This document shows positions 26,243 to 34,557 of a stretch of DNA of 64,000 bases, in pieces. This stretch comes from Streptomyces sp. NBC_01241 (GTDB lineage: Bacteria > Actinomycetota > Actinomycetes > Streptomycetales > Streptomycetaceae): assembly GCF_041435435.1 (NCBI RefSeq), contig NZ_CP108494.1:7412501-7476500 (forward strand), read 5' to 3'. The notes under the pieces are model-generated. The model did not search any database. It saw nothing but the letters and a program-made list of their open reading frames with translations, and was not told the origin of the DNA. Numbering within the stretch: the first letter of the stretch is position 1; the number at the start of each line of letters is the position of its first letter. Position numbers and translations under genes: made by a program.

Positions 26243-26357
26243 CCACGACCTCCCGGAGAGCGATAGCGCGACAGGCCACTACTCCCACCGAATCACCGAA
26301 CCCACGCCTGACCAGCGGAAACGCGAGGATCACATCCGGAAAGACAACAGCTTCTAA

Positions 26358-28197
26358 GCTTGACTCTGTCGGGGATCTTGGAATCAGTGGTGTCAACCAC
26401 GGCTGCTTCTCCAGGACTTCGGCCGGTGGATATTGTGCTGGTCCAGGAAATTCTGGAAGGCGGTGGGCTGTCGGGGCGGGGGTGTTCCTCCGGCTGGCGG
26501 CAGTCCGCTGAGTCGCTCGATGTTGACGGCGATGGCGGTCAGGACGTGCTGGATGTGGGTTTTGTCCTGGCCTCGGTAGCGGCAGCGGCGCATGTCGTGG
26601 CCGTGGGCGAACTCGTTGACGGTGCCCTCCACCCCGGAACGGACTGCATACCGGGTCTTCCACTCGGGTGTCTGCTGCTCGGTACGGACGCGGAGCTGCA
26701 GGTCGCGGAGTTCTCGCGGTGGGAAGCCGACGTTGCGGGCGCTTTCGCGGGAGGTGGTGCACTGGGCGCGGACTGGGCAGGGTCGGCACTGGCCCTTGGT
26801 GAACCGCGCCACGATCAGGGGTGCCGCGGTGGGTGAGGACGTCGGGTAGGGGCCGTGCCAGCCCTGACTGACCTGGCCTTGGGGGCAGGTGACCTGCCGG
26901 CGGTCGAAGTCGATGTGGAAGTCGTCACGGCTGAAGCCCTCGCCGCGGCGGTGCTGACGGGTGGGGTTGCCCGGCATCGGTCCGGTGAGGGTGACCCGGT
27001 GTTCGCGGGCGGCCTGTTCCAGATGGACCAGGGAGGTGTAGCCGCTGTCGACCAGGTGCTCGGCGGGCAGGAGGCCGCGGCGCCGCAGCCGGGTGTGGAT
27101 GCCGGGCAGGACCTGGCTGTCGTGCGTGGTGGCCGCGGTGGTGGCCACATCCGTGATCACGTTGGGGCCGTCCGGAGCACAGGTTTCGGTCAGATGGGCC
27201 GAGAACCCTCTCCAGCTGACGATGTGTCCGTGACGTGCGTAGCGGGCCGAGGTGTCGTAGGGAGAGACGATCGCCCGGGACGATGGCGGAAGCCCGGGTT
27301 TGCCGTCCTCCTCCGTGCGCCAGAGCAGGTGGCCCGCAGCATCGCGGTAGTAGTTCTGGACCATGATCTGCCGCAGGGCCTGGACCTGGCGGCCGAATGC
27401 CCGGCCTGCCCCGTGCCGATAGAGGTGTTCCAGGAGTCGGGTGGCGTCGTTGCCGGTGGCAAGGATCCTGGTCTTGGGCCGGGTCGGATTCTTGCCCAGG
27501 CGGACCGGTCGTCCGTAGCGTTTCCCCCACTCCTCATCGACCAGGCCGACGAGCAGGTGCCCGGCAGTGCCGGCGACTTCCTCCAACGCGGCCCGCACCG
27601 CCTCGGTGATCAGTTCCAGCCGTGTCAGGTCACGCACCGCGGCCAAGACATGGGTGGAGTCGGTGCGCTGCGTGGTGCGCTCGCGCACCAGACCGGCGGC
27701 TTTGAGACGGGCCAGTGCGAGGTCGAGGAGGCGGTCAGCACGCTCGCCCTCGGCGAGACGGTCACGGAAGTCGGCCAGCACGCTGTGGTGGAAGCCGGGG
27801 TCGTCCAGCTCCATGGCCATGGCGTACTTGAAGTCGATACGGCAACGCACCGCCTCGGCGGCCTGCCGGTCCGACAGACCGAGCAGGAACTGCAGCACGC
27901 AGACGGTGGCCAGTTGAGCGGGCGAGAGGCCCCGACGCCCGTCCCGTGGGTACCAGTCGGCGAAGTCCTCGTCGCACCACAGCCCATCCAGCCGGTCTCT
28001 CACCCACATCGCTGTCGTGCCCTTCGGATTGCTCGCCCGCGCGACCCTCGTGGTCAAAGGCGGGATTTGCTCACCGGAACGGGGGCGAAGGGACAACGGG
28101 CACCTCGGCAGCTACAGCGGTCATCGGAACGACACGAGCATGCCTGTTGACCAGGCTGCTGCACTGCGAAACTCCAAGATCCCCGACAGAGTCAAGC
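26358..28197 (-). mobile_element. Complete IS1182-family insertion sequence (1840 bp)
   Basis: Perfect 25-bp terminal inverted repeats (26358-26382 and 28173-28197; outer end GCTTGACTCTGTCGGGGATC) surround one transposase gene. TAA flanks both ends (26355-26357 and 28198-28200). The left TAA is also the right target duplication of the IS5 element, so IS1182 landed exactly at that junction. Confidence 0.88.
26393..28096 (-). CDS. IS1182-family DDE transposase
   Basis: The 567-residue protein has the standard family N-terminus (MSLRPRSGEQIPPLTTRVAR) and the conserved LSPAQLATVCVLQFLLGLSD helix. A DDE core includes TTQRTDSTHVLAAV (first Asp), HLVDSGYTS (second Asp) and the C-terminal RSGVEGTVNEFAHGHDMRRC (Glu). 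A cysteine pair, QCRPCPVRAQC, is the usual insertion between the strands. No frameshift is seen; together with perfect inverted repeats the element appears functional. It lies on the strand opposite the IS5 transposase. Confidence 0.9.
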   Translation of the reverse strand: MSLRPRSGEQIPPLTTRVARASNPKGTTAMWVRDRLDGLWCDEDFADWYPRDGRRGLSPAQLATVCVLQFLLGLSDRQAAEAVRCRIDFKYAMAMELDDPGFHHSVLADFRDRLAEGERADRLLDLALARLKAAGLVRERTTQRTDSTHVLAAVRDLTRLELITEAVRAALEEVAGTAGHLLVGLVDEEWGKRYGRPVRLGKNPTRPKTRILATGNDATRLLEHLYRHGAGRAFGRQVQALRQIMVQNYYRDAAGHLLWRTEEDGKPGLPPSSRAIVSPYDTSARYARHGHIVSWRGFSAHLTETCAPDGPNVITDVATTAATTHDSQVLPGIHTRLRRRGLLPAEHLVDSGYTSLVHLEQAAREHRVTLTGPMPGNPTRQHRRGEGFSRDDFHIDFDRRQVTCPQGQVSQGWHGPYPTSSPTAAPLIVARFTKGQCRPCPVRAQCTTSRESARNVGFPPRELRDLQLRVRTEQQTPEWKTRYAVRSGVEGTVNEFAHGHDMRRCRYRGQDKTHIQHVLTAIAVNIERLSGLPPAGGTPPPRQPTAFQNFLDQHNIHRPKSWRSSRG

Positions 28198-28200
28198 TAA

Positions 28201-28470
28201 GGTTGCGGGATGCGCCCACGGCAGCTGGATGCCGCTCGTGCAGTCAGGATCAACCGCCTGACGAGACAGCTGCGGCGGGTGGGCGACGATGAGGTGTTCG
28301 CCGGACCCCGAATCGTCAGAATCTCCCCGTAGCCAGACGTAGAGGCCACCGACGATCTCGCGTTCCTGTGAGCTGCTGGACTCCCTGCCGCATGAGCAGA
28401 AAGTATGCCTCCCGCTCGGCGTCAGCTTCTTGTGTCCCTGCGCCGAGCGGATCTTGCGGATCTCGACCAT
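28201..28470 (-). pseudogene. Truncated minus-strand gene, unrecognised
   Basis: From ATG 28470 the minus strand is open for ~90 codons up to the IS1182 edge. It has a protein-like stretch (EIVGGLYVWLRGDSDDSGSG, IVAHPPQLSRQAVDPDC, GIQLPWAHP) before stopping inside the IS. If the IS5 and IS1182 elements are removed, the frame continues into 21184-21125 and ends at a TAG just beyond the PucR gene, convergent with it. It may therefore be an old gene cut by the transposons. I do not recognise the family. The rest of 28471-28692 shows no gene. Confidence 0.35.
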
Positions 28471-28692
28471 CGCGTTCCCGAAGGTCAGGTGTTGCGACGA
28501 CCACGAGAACTCGGACTCGTCAGATAGGGGTTTTTGACCCCGGTGACGCAGGAGGGGAGACGGTTGGCCTGCCTAGATGCTTGTATGGGGGCGCCGAGTT
28601 GGGTGCCTGCTTAATGGCCTTCACGAACTGATGTCAGCAACTGGTGTCACGACCGGCCCAGACAATCCCTGACCTGTAAGAAGACGGACCCA

Positions 28693-29526
28693 ATGAAGAT
28701 CCTGATCAGTGCGGACATGGAAGGCGCCACCGGCGTCACCTGGCCGGCCGATGTGCTGCCGGGCACCCCCCAATGGGAGCGGTGCCGTGCCCTGTTCACC
28801 TCCGATGTGAACGCGGCGGCGCTCGGCTTCTACGACGGCGGCGCCGACGAGGTGCTCATCAACGAGGCCCACTGGTCCATGCGCAACCTCCTGCTGGAGC
28901 GGCTCGACGACCGGGTGCAGATGCTCACCGGCAGACACAAGTCCCTCTCCATGGTCGAGGGCATCCAGCACGGCGACGTCGATGCCATCGCCTTCGTCGG
29001 CTACCACACCGGCGCCGGTACGGAAGGGGTCCTCGCCCACACCTACCTGGCGAACTCCATCACCGGGGTGTGGCTCAACGGCGCCCGGGCCAGCGAGGGG
29101 CTGCTGAACGCGCATGTCGTGGCCGAGTACGGCGTACCCGTCGTCCTCGTCACCGGCGACGACCTGACCTGCGTGGACGCGGACGGGTACGCCCCCGCCG
29201 CCCGCAAGGTCGCCGTGAAGGACCACGTCTCGCGGTACGCGGCTGTGTGCCGCACCCCGGCCCGTACCGCCGCGGACATCCGTGCCGCGGCCAAGGACGC
29301 GACCACGCTGGCCGTGCGGCACACCCCGGTGGAGGGCGGCCCCTTCACCGTCGAGCTGGAGTTCGACGCCGAGCACCTGGCCGCGGCGGCCACCGTCGTC
29401 CCCGGCGTGGCGCCCAGCGGTGAACGGCGCGTCGCCTACACCAGCGCGACGATGTACGAAGGTATCCGCACGTTCAAGGCGGTGACGACGATCGTGTCGT
29501 CCGCCGTGGAGGAACAGTATGGCTGA
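28693..29526 (+). CDS. M55-family D-aminopeptidase (DppA-like)
   Basis: The 277-residue protein has all hallmarks of M55 zinc peptidases: the N-terminal MKILISADMEGATGV metal-binding motif, EVLINEAHWSMRN, AFVGYHTGAG with its metal-binding His, and VVLVTGDDLTC. Homologues such as Bacillus DppA release N-terminal D-amino acids and form self-compartmentalising decamers. It is the first gene of a four-gene peptidase operon and overlaps the next by eight bases. The Shine-Dalgarno sequence is weak (ACGGA). The usual dipeptide permease genes are absent upstream, where transposons and debris occur. Confidence 0.9.
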   Translation: MKILISADMEGATGVTWPADVLPGTPQWERCRALFTSDVNAAALGFYDGGADEVLINEAHWSMRNLLLERLDDRVQMLTGRHKSLSMVEGIQHGDVDAIAFVGYHTGAGTEGVLAHTYLANSITGVWLNGARASEGLLNAHVVAEYGVPVVLVTGDDLTCVDADGYAPAARKVAVKDHVSRYAAVCRTPARTAADIRAAAKDATTLAVRHTPVEGGPFTVELEFDAEHLAAAATVVPGVAPSGERRVAYTSATMYEGIRTFKAVTTIVSSAVEEQYG

Positions 29527-30871
29527 GGCGACCGACCCCCAGGAGAGCGCCGAGAGCGTCGACCGGCAGGCGCTCGACGAATCGGTGACGTTCACCTCCG
29601 AACTGATCAGGATCGACACCACCAACCGCGGTGGCGGCGACTGCCGGGAGCGCCCGGCCGCCGAGTACGTCGCCGAGCGGCTCGCCGCCGCCGGACTGGA
29701 ACCCGCCCTGCTGGAGCGCACCACCGGGCGCACCAATGTGGTGGCCCGGATCGAGGGCACCGACCCGTCCGCCGACGCCCTGCTCGTACACGGCCATCTC
29801 GACGTCGTCCCGGCCGAGGCCGACGACTGGAGCGTGCACCCGTTCTCCGGGGAGGTCCGCGACGGCGTCGTCTGGGGGCGCGGCGCCATCGACATGAAGA
29901 ACATGGACGCGATGGTCCTGGCCGTCGTACGGGCCTGGGCGCGCGCCGGTGTCCGCCCCCGCCGCGACATCGTGATCGCGTACACCGCCGACGAGGAGGC
30001 CAGCGCCGAGGACGGTTCGGGCTTCCTCGCCGACCGGCACGCCGCACTCTTCGAAGGGTGCACGGAGGGCATCAGCGAATCCGGCGCCTTCACCTTCCAC
30101 GCCGGACCGGACATGCCGCTCTACCCGATCGCCGCCGGCGAGCGCGGCACCGCCTGGCTGAAGCTCACCGCGCACGGCAAGGCGGGGCACGGCTCCAAGG
30201 TCAACAAGGCCAACGCGGTCAGCACGCTCGCCGCGGCCGTCGCCCGGATCGGCGGGCACGAATGGCCGGTCCGGCTCACCCCGACCGTGCGCGCCGCACT
30301 CACCGAGATCGCCGCACTGCACGGCATCCACCCCGACCTCGACGCCCCCGGCTTCGACGTGGACGAGCTGCTCGGCAAGCTCGGACCGGCCGCCGACCTG
30401 ATCGCGCCGACCGTGCGCAACAGCTCCAACCCGACCATGCTGGAGGCCGGGTACAAGGTCAACGTCATCCCCGGCCACGCCACCGCGTTCATCGACGGCC
30501 GGATGGTCCCCGGCGGCGAGGACGAGTTCCACGCCACCCTGGACCGGCTGACCGGACCCGACGTCGACTGGGAGTTCCACCACCGCGAGGTCCCGCTGCA
30601 GGCCCCCGTCGACTCGCCGACCTTCGCGAAGCTGCGCGCCGCGATCGAACGCTTCGACCCGGACGGCCACGTCGTGCCGTACTGCATGTCGGGCGGCACG
30701 GACGCCAAACAGTTCTCCCGGCTCGGCATCACCGGCTACGGCTTCTCACCGCTGAAGCTGCCCGTCGGCTTCGACTACCAGGCGCTGTTCCACGGCGTCG
30801 ACGAACGCGTCCCCGTCGACGCACTGCACTTTGGTGTCCGCGTCCTCGACCACTACCTGCGCACGGCCTGA
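29519..30871 (+). CDS. M20-family zinc metallopeptidase
   Basis: The 450-residue protein shows the M20 catalytic layout. VHGHLDVVPAE gives the first metal His and a catalytic Asp, WGRGAIDMKNM the bridging Asp, and YTADEEASAEDGSGFL the catalytic Glu and a metal ligand. A dimerisation lid domain (about 195-330; LTAHGKAGHGSKVNKANA) and a C-terminal metal-binding His (LFHGVDERVPVD) follow. It removes or trims amino acids from short peptides in the cytoplasm. Its start lies inside the end of the M55 gene, showing tight co-translation. With its neighbours it forms a set able to degrade mixed D/L peptides. Confidence 0.9.
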   Translation: MAEATDPQESAESVDRQALDESVTFTSELIRIDTTNRGGGDCRERPAAEYVAERLAAAGLEPALLERTTGRTNVVARIEGTDPSADALLVHGHLDVVPAEADDWSVHPFSGEVRDGVVWGRGAIDMKNMDAMVLAVVRAWARAGVRPRRDIVIAYTADEEASAEDGSGFLADRHAALFEGCTEGISESGAFTFHAGPDMPLYPIAAGERGTAWLKLTAHGKAGHGSKVNKANAVSTLAAAVARIGGHEWPVRLTPTVRAALTEIAALHGIHPDLDAPGFDVDELLGKLGPAADLIAPTVRNSSNPTMLEAGYKVNVIPGHATAFIDGRMVPGGEDEFHATLDRLTGPDVDWEFHHREVPLQAPVDSPTFAKLRAAIERFDPDGHVVPYCMSGGTDAKQFSRLGITGYGFSPLKLPVGFDYQALFHGVDERVPVDALHFGVRVLDHYLRTA

Positions 30872-30893
30872 CCCGGAACGGGGGGAATCGAAC

Positions 30894-32873
30894 ATGGTGT
30901 CCACAGGACCCTACGGAACGTGGCCTTCGCCGATCGACGCGCGGCTGGCCGCCTCGCACGACGGCCGTCCGGAGTACGTCGGCGTGGTCGGCGACGAGGT
31001 GTGGTGGACGGAGCCGCGCCCCGCCGAGGCGGGCCGCCGCGCCCTGATCCGCCGCCGCGCGGACGGGACCGGTGACAGCGTCCTGCCCGCTCCGTGGAAC
31101 GTACGGAGCCGGGTCATCGAATACGGCGGACAGCCCTGGGCCGGGGCCGAACGCGCCGAGGGCGGACCACTGATCGTCTTCGTCCACTTCGCCGACCAGC
31201 GGCTGTACGCCTACGCCCCCGACGAACCCGGCGAGCCCCGGCCGCTCACCCCGGTCTCGTCCGTCGGCGGCGGGCTGCGGTGGGTCGACCCGCAGCTTCA
31301 CCTCGACCGGGGCGAAGTGTGGTGCGTCCTGGAGGAGTTCACCGGCGAGCGGCCCACCGACCTGCGCCGGGTGATCGCCGCCGTACCACTGGACGGCTCG
31401 GCCGCCGAGGACCGCTCCGCGGTACGCGAACTCACCGACGACAGCCACCGGTTCGTCACCGGGCCGAGGCTCTCGCCCGACGGGAGGCGGGCCGCCTGGC
31501 TCGCCTGGGACCATCCGCGCATGCCGTGGGACGGCACCGAAGTGATGCTCGCGGACGTCGCCGAGGACGGTACGTTCCAGCACACCTGGAGCTTCGGCGG
31601 CGGCCCCGAGGAATCGGTGCCGCAGATCGAATGGGACGCCGACGGGCGGCTTCTCTTCGCCAGTGACCGCAGCGGCTGGTGGAACCTGTACCGCGCCGAC
31701 CCGCACCGGGGCGCGGTCGCGCTCTGCCCCCGGGAACAGGAGTTCGCCGGACCGCTGTGGAAGATCGGCCTCAGCTGGTTCCGGCCGCTGGAGAACGGCC
31801 TGATCGCCACCGTCCACGGCAGGGGCACCACCACGCTCGGCATCCTCGACCCGGCGACCGGTGACCTCGCCGACGTCGCCGGCCCCTGGACCGAATGGGC
31901 CGAGTCGCTCGCCGTGCACGGCAGCCGGGTCTACGGCATCGCCGCGAGCCCGTACAGCGCCTACGAGGTCGTCGAGCTGGACACCGCGACCGGCCACACC
32001 CGGATCGTCGGCACGCCGCACGAGGACGCCGTCGACCCCGCGTACTACCCGCGGCCCGAGAACCGCACCTTCACCGGGCCCGACGGCCGGGAGATCCACG
32101 CCCACATCTACCCGCCCCGCAATCCCGACCGGGCCGGCCCCGACGGTGAACTGCCGCCCTACGTGGTCTGGGCGCACGGCGGCCCCACCGGCCATGCCGC
32201 ACTCGTACTCGACCTGGAGATCGCCTACTTCACCTCGCGCGGCATCGGCGTCGCCGAAGTGAACTACGGCGGCTCCACCGGCTACGGCAGGAGCTACCGC
32301 AACCGGTTGCGCGAACAGTGGGGCGTCGTCGACGTCGAGGACTGCGCCGCCGTCGCCCGGGCGCTGGCCGCCGAGGGCACGGCCGACCCGCGGCGGCTCG
32401 CCATCCGGGGCGGCAGCGCCGGCGGCTGGACCACCGCGGCCTCGCTGACCGGCACCGACGTCTACGCCTGCGGCACGATCATCTACCCCATCCTCGACCT
32501 GACCGGCTGGGGCACCGACGAGACCCATGACTTCGAGTCGCAGTACCTGGAGTCCCTCGTGGGCCCCCTCGCCGACGTCCCGGACCGCTACCGCGAACGG
32601 TCGCCGATCAGCCGCACCGACCGGCTGACCACCCCCTTCCTCCTGCTCCAGGGGCTGGACGATCCGATCTGCCCGCCCGTCCAGTGCGAGCGGTTCCTGG
32701 CCGAGGTCGAGGGGCGCGGTGTCCCGCACGCGTACCTCACCTTCGAGGGGGAGGGGCACGGATTCCGGCGCGCCGACACGATGATCCGTGCCCTGGAGGC
32801 CGAACTCTCCCTGTACGGGCAGACGTTCGGCATCGACTGCCCGGACGTACCGCGACTGGAGCTGAAGAAGTGA
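30894..32873 (+). CDS. Prolyl-oligopeptidase-family (S9) acylaminoacyl-type peptidase
   Basis: The 659-residue protein starts at ATG 30894; an earlier in-frame start would read into the M20 gene. Residues ~30-390 form a beta-propeller (RLSPDGRRAAWLAWDHP, IEWDADGRLLFASDRSGWWN). An alpha/beta-hydrolase domain from ~400 carries VWAHGGPTGHA, the nucleophile elbow GGSAGG with Ser508, Asp589/Asp590 in LLLQGLDDPICPP and His622 in GEGHGFR. The propeller gates access so that only short peptides reach the serine. There is no signal peptide, so it is cytoplasmic. It overlaps the following S66 gene (GTGA). Confidence 0.9.
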   Translation: MVSTGPYGTWPSPIDARLAASHDGRPEYVGVVGDEVWWTEPRPAEAGRRALIRRRADGTGDSVLPAPWNVRSRVIEYGGQPWAGAERAEGGPLIVFVHFADQRLYAYAPDEPGEPRPLTPVSSVGGGLRWVDPQLHLDRGEVWCVLEEFTGERPTDLRRVIAAVPLDGSAAEDRSAVRELTDDSHRFVTGPRLSPDGRRAAWLAWDHPRMPWDGTEVMLADVAEDGTFQHTWSFGGGPEESVPQIEWDADGRLLFASDRSGWWNLYRADPHRGAVALCPREQEFAGPLWKIGLSWFRPLENGLIATVHGRGTTTLGILDPATGDLADVAGPWTEWAESLAVHGSRVYGIAASPYSAYEVVELDTATGHTRIVGTPHEDAVDPAYYPRPENRTFTGPDGREIHAHIYPPRNPDRAGPDGELPPYVVWAHGGPTGHAALVLDLEIAYFTSRGIGVAEVNYGGSTGYGRSYRNRLREQWGVVDVEDCAAVARALAAEGTADPRRLAIRGGSAGGWTTAASLTGTDVYACGTIIYPILDLTGWGTDETHDFESQYLESLVGPLADVPDRYRERSPISRTDRLTTPFLLLQGLDDPICPPVQCERFLAEVEGRGVPHAYLTFEGEGHGFRRADTMIRALEAELSLYGQTFGIDCPDVPRLELKK

Positions 32874-33814
32874 CCCTCGCACCCCTGACCCGCCCCGCCC
32901 GGCTGCGTCCCGGTGCCAGGATCGCCGTCGTGGCACCGAGCGGGCCGGTGCCCGCGGACCGTCTGGAGGCGGGCCTCGACGTACTGCGGAGCTGGGGCCT
33001 GGACCCCGTCGAGGCCCCACATGTGCGCGACATCCACCCGGAGTTGGACTACCTCGGCGGTACGGACGAGGCGCGCGCCCGGGATCTCCAGGAAGCCTGG
33101 TGCGATCCGTCCGTCGACGCGGTGATCTGCGCCCGTGGCGGGTACGGCGCGCACCGCATGGTCGACCTGGTCGACTGGGCGGCGATGCGCGCGGCCGGAC
33201 CCAAGGTGTTCATCGGCTACAGCGACATCACCGTGCTCCACGAGGCGTTCGCCCGGCGCATGGGGCTCGCCACCCTGCACGGTCCGATGGCCGGCGCCGA
33301 AACCTTCCTCAAGGACCCGGACACGCAGGAGTCCCTGCGGGCCACCCTGTTCGAGCCCGAGACCGTAAGGACCCTCGGCCTGCCCACGGCGCGGGCACTG
33401 GTACCGGGCCGGGCCCGCGGCATCACCTACGGTGGCTGTGTGAGTCTGCTCGCCGCCGACCTGGGCACCCCGCACGCCCGCACGTCGGTCCGGGGAGGGC
33501 TGCTCGTGATCGAGGACACCACCGAGGACCCGTACAGCATCGACCGCATCCTCACCCAGCTGCTGAGGGCCGGCGCGCTCGCCGGGACAGCCGGGGTGGC
33601 CTGCGGTTCCTGGGCCGGCTGCGGCCCGTACGAGAGCGTGCGGGCGGTCCTCGCCGACCGGCTCGGGACCCTGGGCGTACCCGTCGTCGAGGAGCTGGGC
33701 TTCGGGCACGGACCGACGGCGCTGACGATTCCGCTCGGCGTGCCCGCCGTGCTGGACGCGCCGGCCGACGGCAGCCCCGCGACGCTCACGATCGAGGGGT
33801 CCGCGCTGGTCTGA
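32870..33814 (+). CDS. LD-carboxypeptidase (S66, LdcA/MccF type)
   Basis: The 314-residue protein starts at the GTG overlapping the previous stop. The S66 triad is clear: Ser118 in FIGYSDIT, Glu215 in LLVIEDTTEDPYSID and His280 in GFGHGPTALT. The N-terminal VAVVAPSGP-like strand and ICARGGYGAHRMVD loop are typical. LdcA enzymes cut the L-D bond before the terminal D-Ala of cytoplasmic muropeptides; MccF members cleave peptide-nucleotide antibiotics. Together with the M55 D-aminopeptidase the operon suggests salvage of wall-derived peptides, although self-protection against a peptide toxin remains possible. Confidence 0.9.
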   Translation: MTLAPLTRPARLRPGARIAVVAPSGPVPADRLEAGLDVLRSWGLDPVEAPHVRDIHPELDYLGGTDEARARDLQEAWCDPSVDAVICARGGYGAHRMVDLVDWAAMRAAGPKVFIGYSDITVLHEAFARRMGLATLHGPMAGAETFLKDPDTQESLRATLFEPETVRTLGLPTARALVPGRARGITYGGCVSLLAADLGTPHARTSVRGGLLVIEDTTEDPYSIDRILTQLLRAGALAGTAGVACGSWAGCGPYESVRAVLADRLGTLGVPVVEELGFGHGPTALTIPLGVPAVLDAPADGSPATLTIEGSALV

Positions 33815-33914
33815 ACGGGGCCGAATCGCGAAGAAGTTGAGCACCCCTCATGAAACTCCGCCCGAGGTGTTGACTTCGCTATGACACGTGTTACAGCGTG
33901 AGCGCGACCCATTA

Positions 33915-33930
33915 CTTACTGGTCAGTAAG
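33915..33930 (+). promoter_or_regulatory. TetR-type operator palindrome
   Basis: CTTACTGGTCAGTAAG is a perfect 7-bp inverted repeat around GT, of the shape many TetR-family repressors bind. It lies 24 bases ahead of the GTG start of the broken S15 peptidase gene, in the place where the promoter should be. No TetR gene is present in the window. Confidence 0.5.
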
Positions 33931-33953
33931 GCGTCCCCGGTGTGGAGGTCTTC

Positions 33954-34548
33954 GTGTCACGTGCTGTTTCCCGCCCCCGGTCCGGGTGCCGGACGCTCTC
34001 CCGGAAGGCGGTCGCGTACGCGGCCGGAGCCGCGCTCGCCGCACCGCTGTTCTTCGCCGGTGCGGCGCACGCGACGATCGCCGAGACCCTTCCGTACACC
34101 GTCACCCCACTGAAGTTCACCATCCGGGCGGGCGGCCGCAGACGATCCTCGACGCGAGCCTCGAACCGTCCCGGTTCGGCAGCCTCAGCTGTCTGCACTT
34201 CGCACCGCAGGCTTGCGACACCATCCGGCTGTTCGAATCCGGCCGCCATCCAGCCGACAAGACCACCGCGATGCCCGACTACGCGCGCAGCGTATCGCCG
34301 GTCGACTACCTCAGCAGGGTCAGGGCGCCCACCCTGCTCGTCCCAACTGGCTTGTCCCGACCACCCATTCGGAGAGTTCGCTCGCCGGACTCATCGGACT
34401 GCCGGACTCCGCGCCGTACGACATCAAGGGCACCTGTCTCGGCCGGACCAGTGCGCCGCTGACCTCCGCCGTCGATGTCGTCGGCGCGCCGAAGGCCACC
34501 CTCGAGGTTGTCTCGCCGTGCGCGCGCGACGGGCCGACCGCCCCCTAA
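33954..34548 (+). pseudogene. Secreted S15 (Xaa-Pro dipeptidyl-peptidase/CocE-like) enzyme, broken
   Basis: GTG 33954 (GGAGG five bases before it) starts a good signal peptide (RTLSRKAVAYAAGAALAAPL) and the family's early strand PYTVTPLKFTIRAGGR. Large parts are then missing. After a frame change the sequence resumes with ARSVSPVDYLSRVRAPTLLV, from the end of the alpha/beta-hydrolase domain. After another change comes GRTSAPLTSAVDVVGAPKAT, the start of the C-terminal jelly-roll domain, before a stop. The original enzyme would exceed 500 residues; ~195 codons in three frames remain, without the catalytic serine. An internal deletion plus frameshifts therefore killed a secreted peptidase next to the peptidase operon. 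Confidence 0.6.
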
Positions 34549-34557
34549 GCTGGCCGG

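Larger units (their letters stand above)
21185..26354 (+). mobile_element. IS5-family element with passenger gene, split by another transposon
   Basis: Imperfect terminal inverted repeats (GTAGCTGTTGTCGTTCCGAT at 21185-21204; its counterpart on the minus strand at 26334-26354) enclose a transposase gene and a convergent 183-codon gene. TAA flanks both ends (21182-21184 and 26355-26357), consistent with a 3-bp target duplication. Without the nested 3492-bp element it would be 1678 bp. The ~250 bases between the left end and the transposase start contain no other gene. Confidence 0.75.

Noticed and set aside
29474..33020. Long minus-strand open frames opposite the peptidase operon
   Set aside because: They are shadows of M20, S9 and S66 genes with arginine/glycine-biased composition and no domains.
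34212..34245. tRNA-like TTCGAATCC string
   Set aside because: No cloverleaf or acceptor stem can be formed around it and it lies within the S15 pseudogene.
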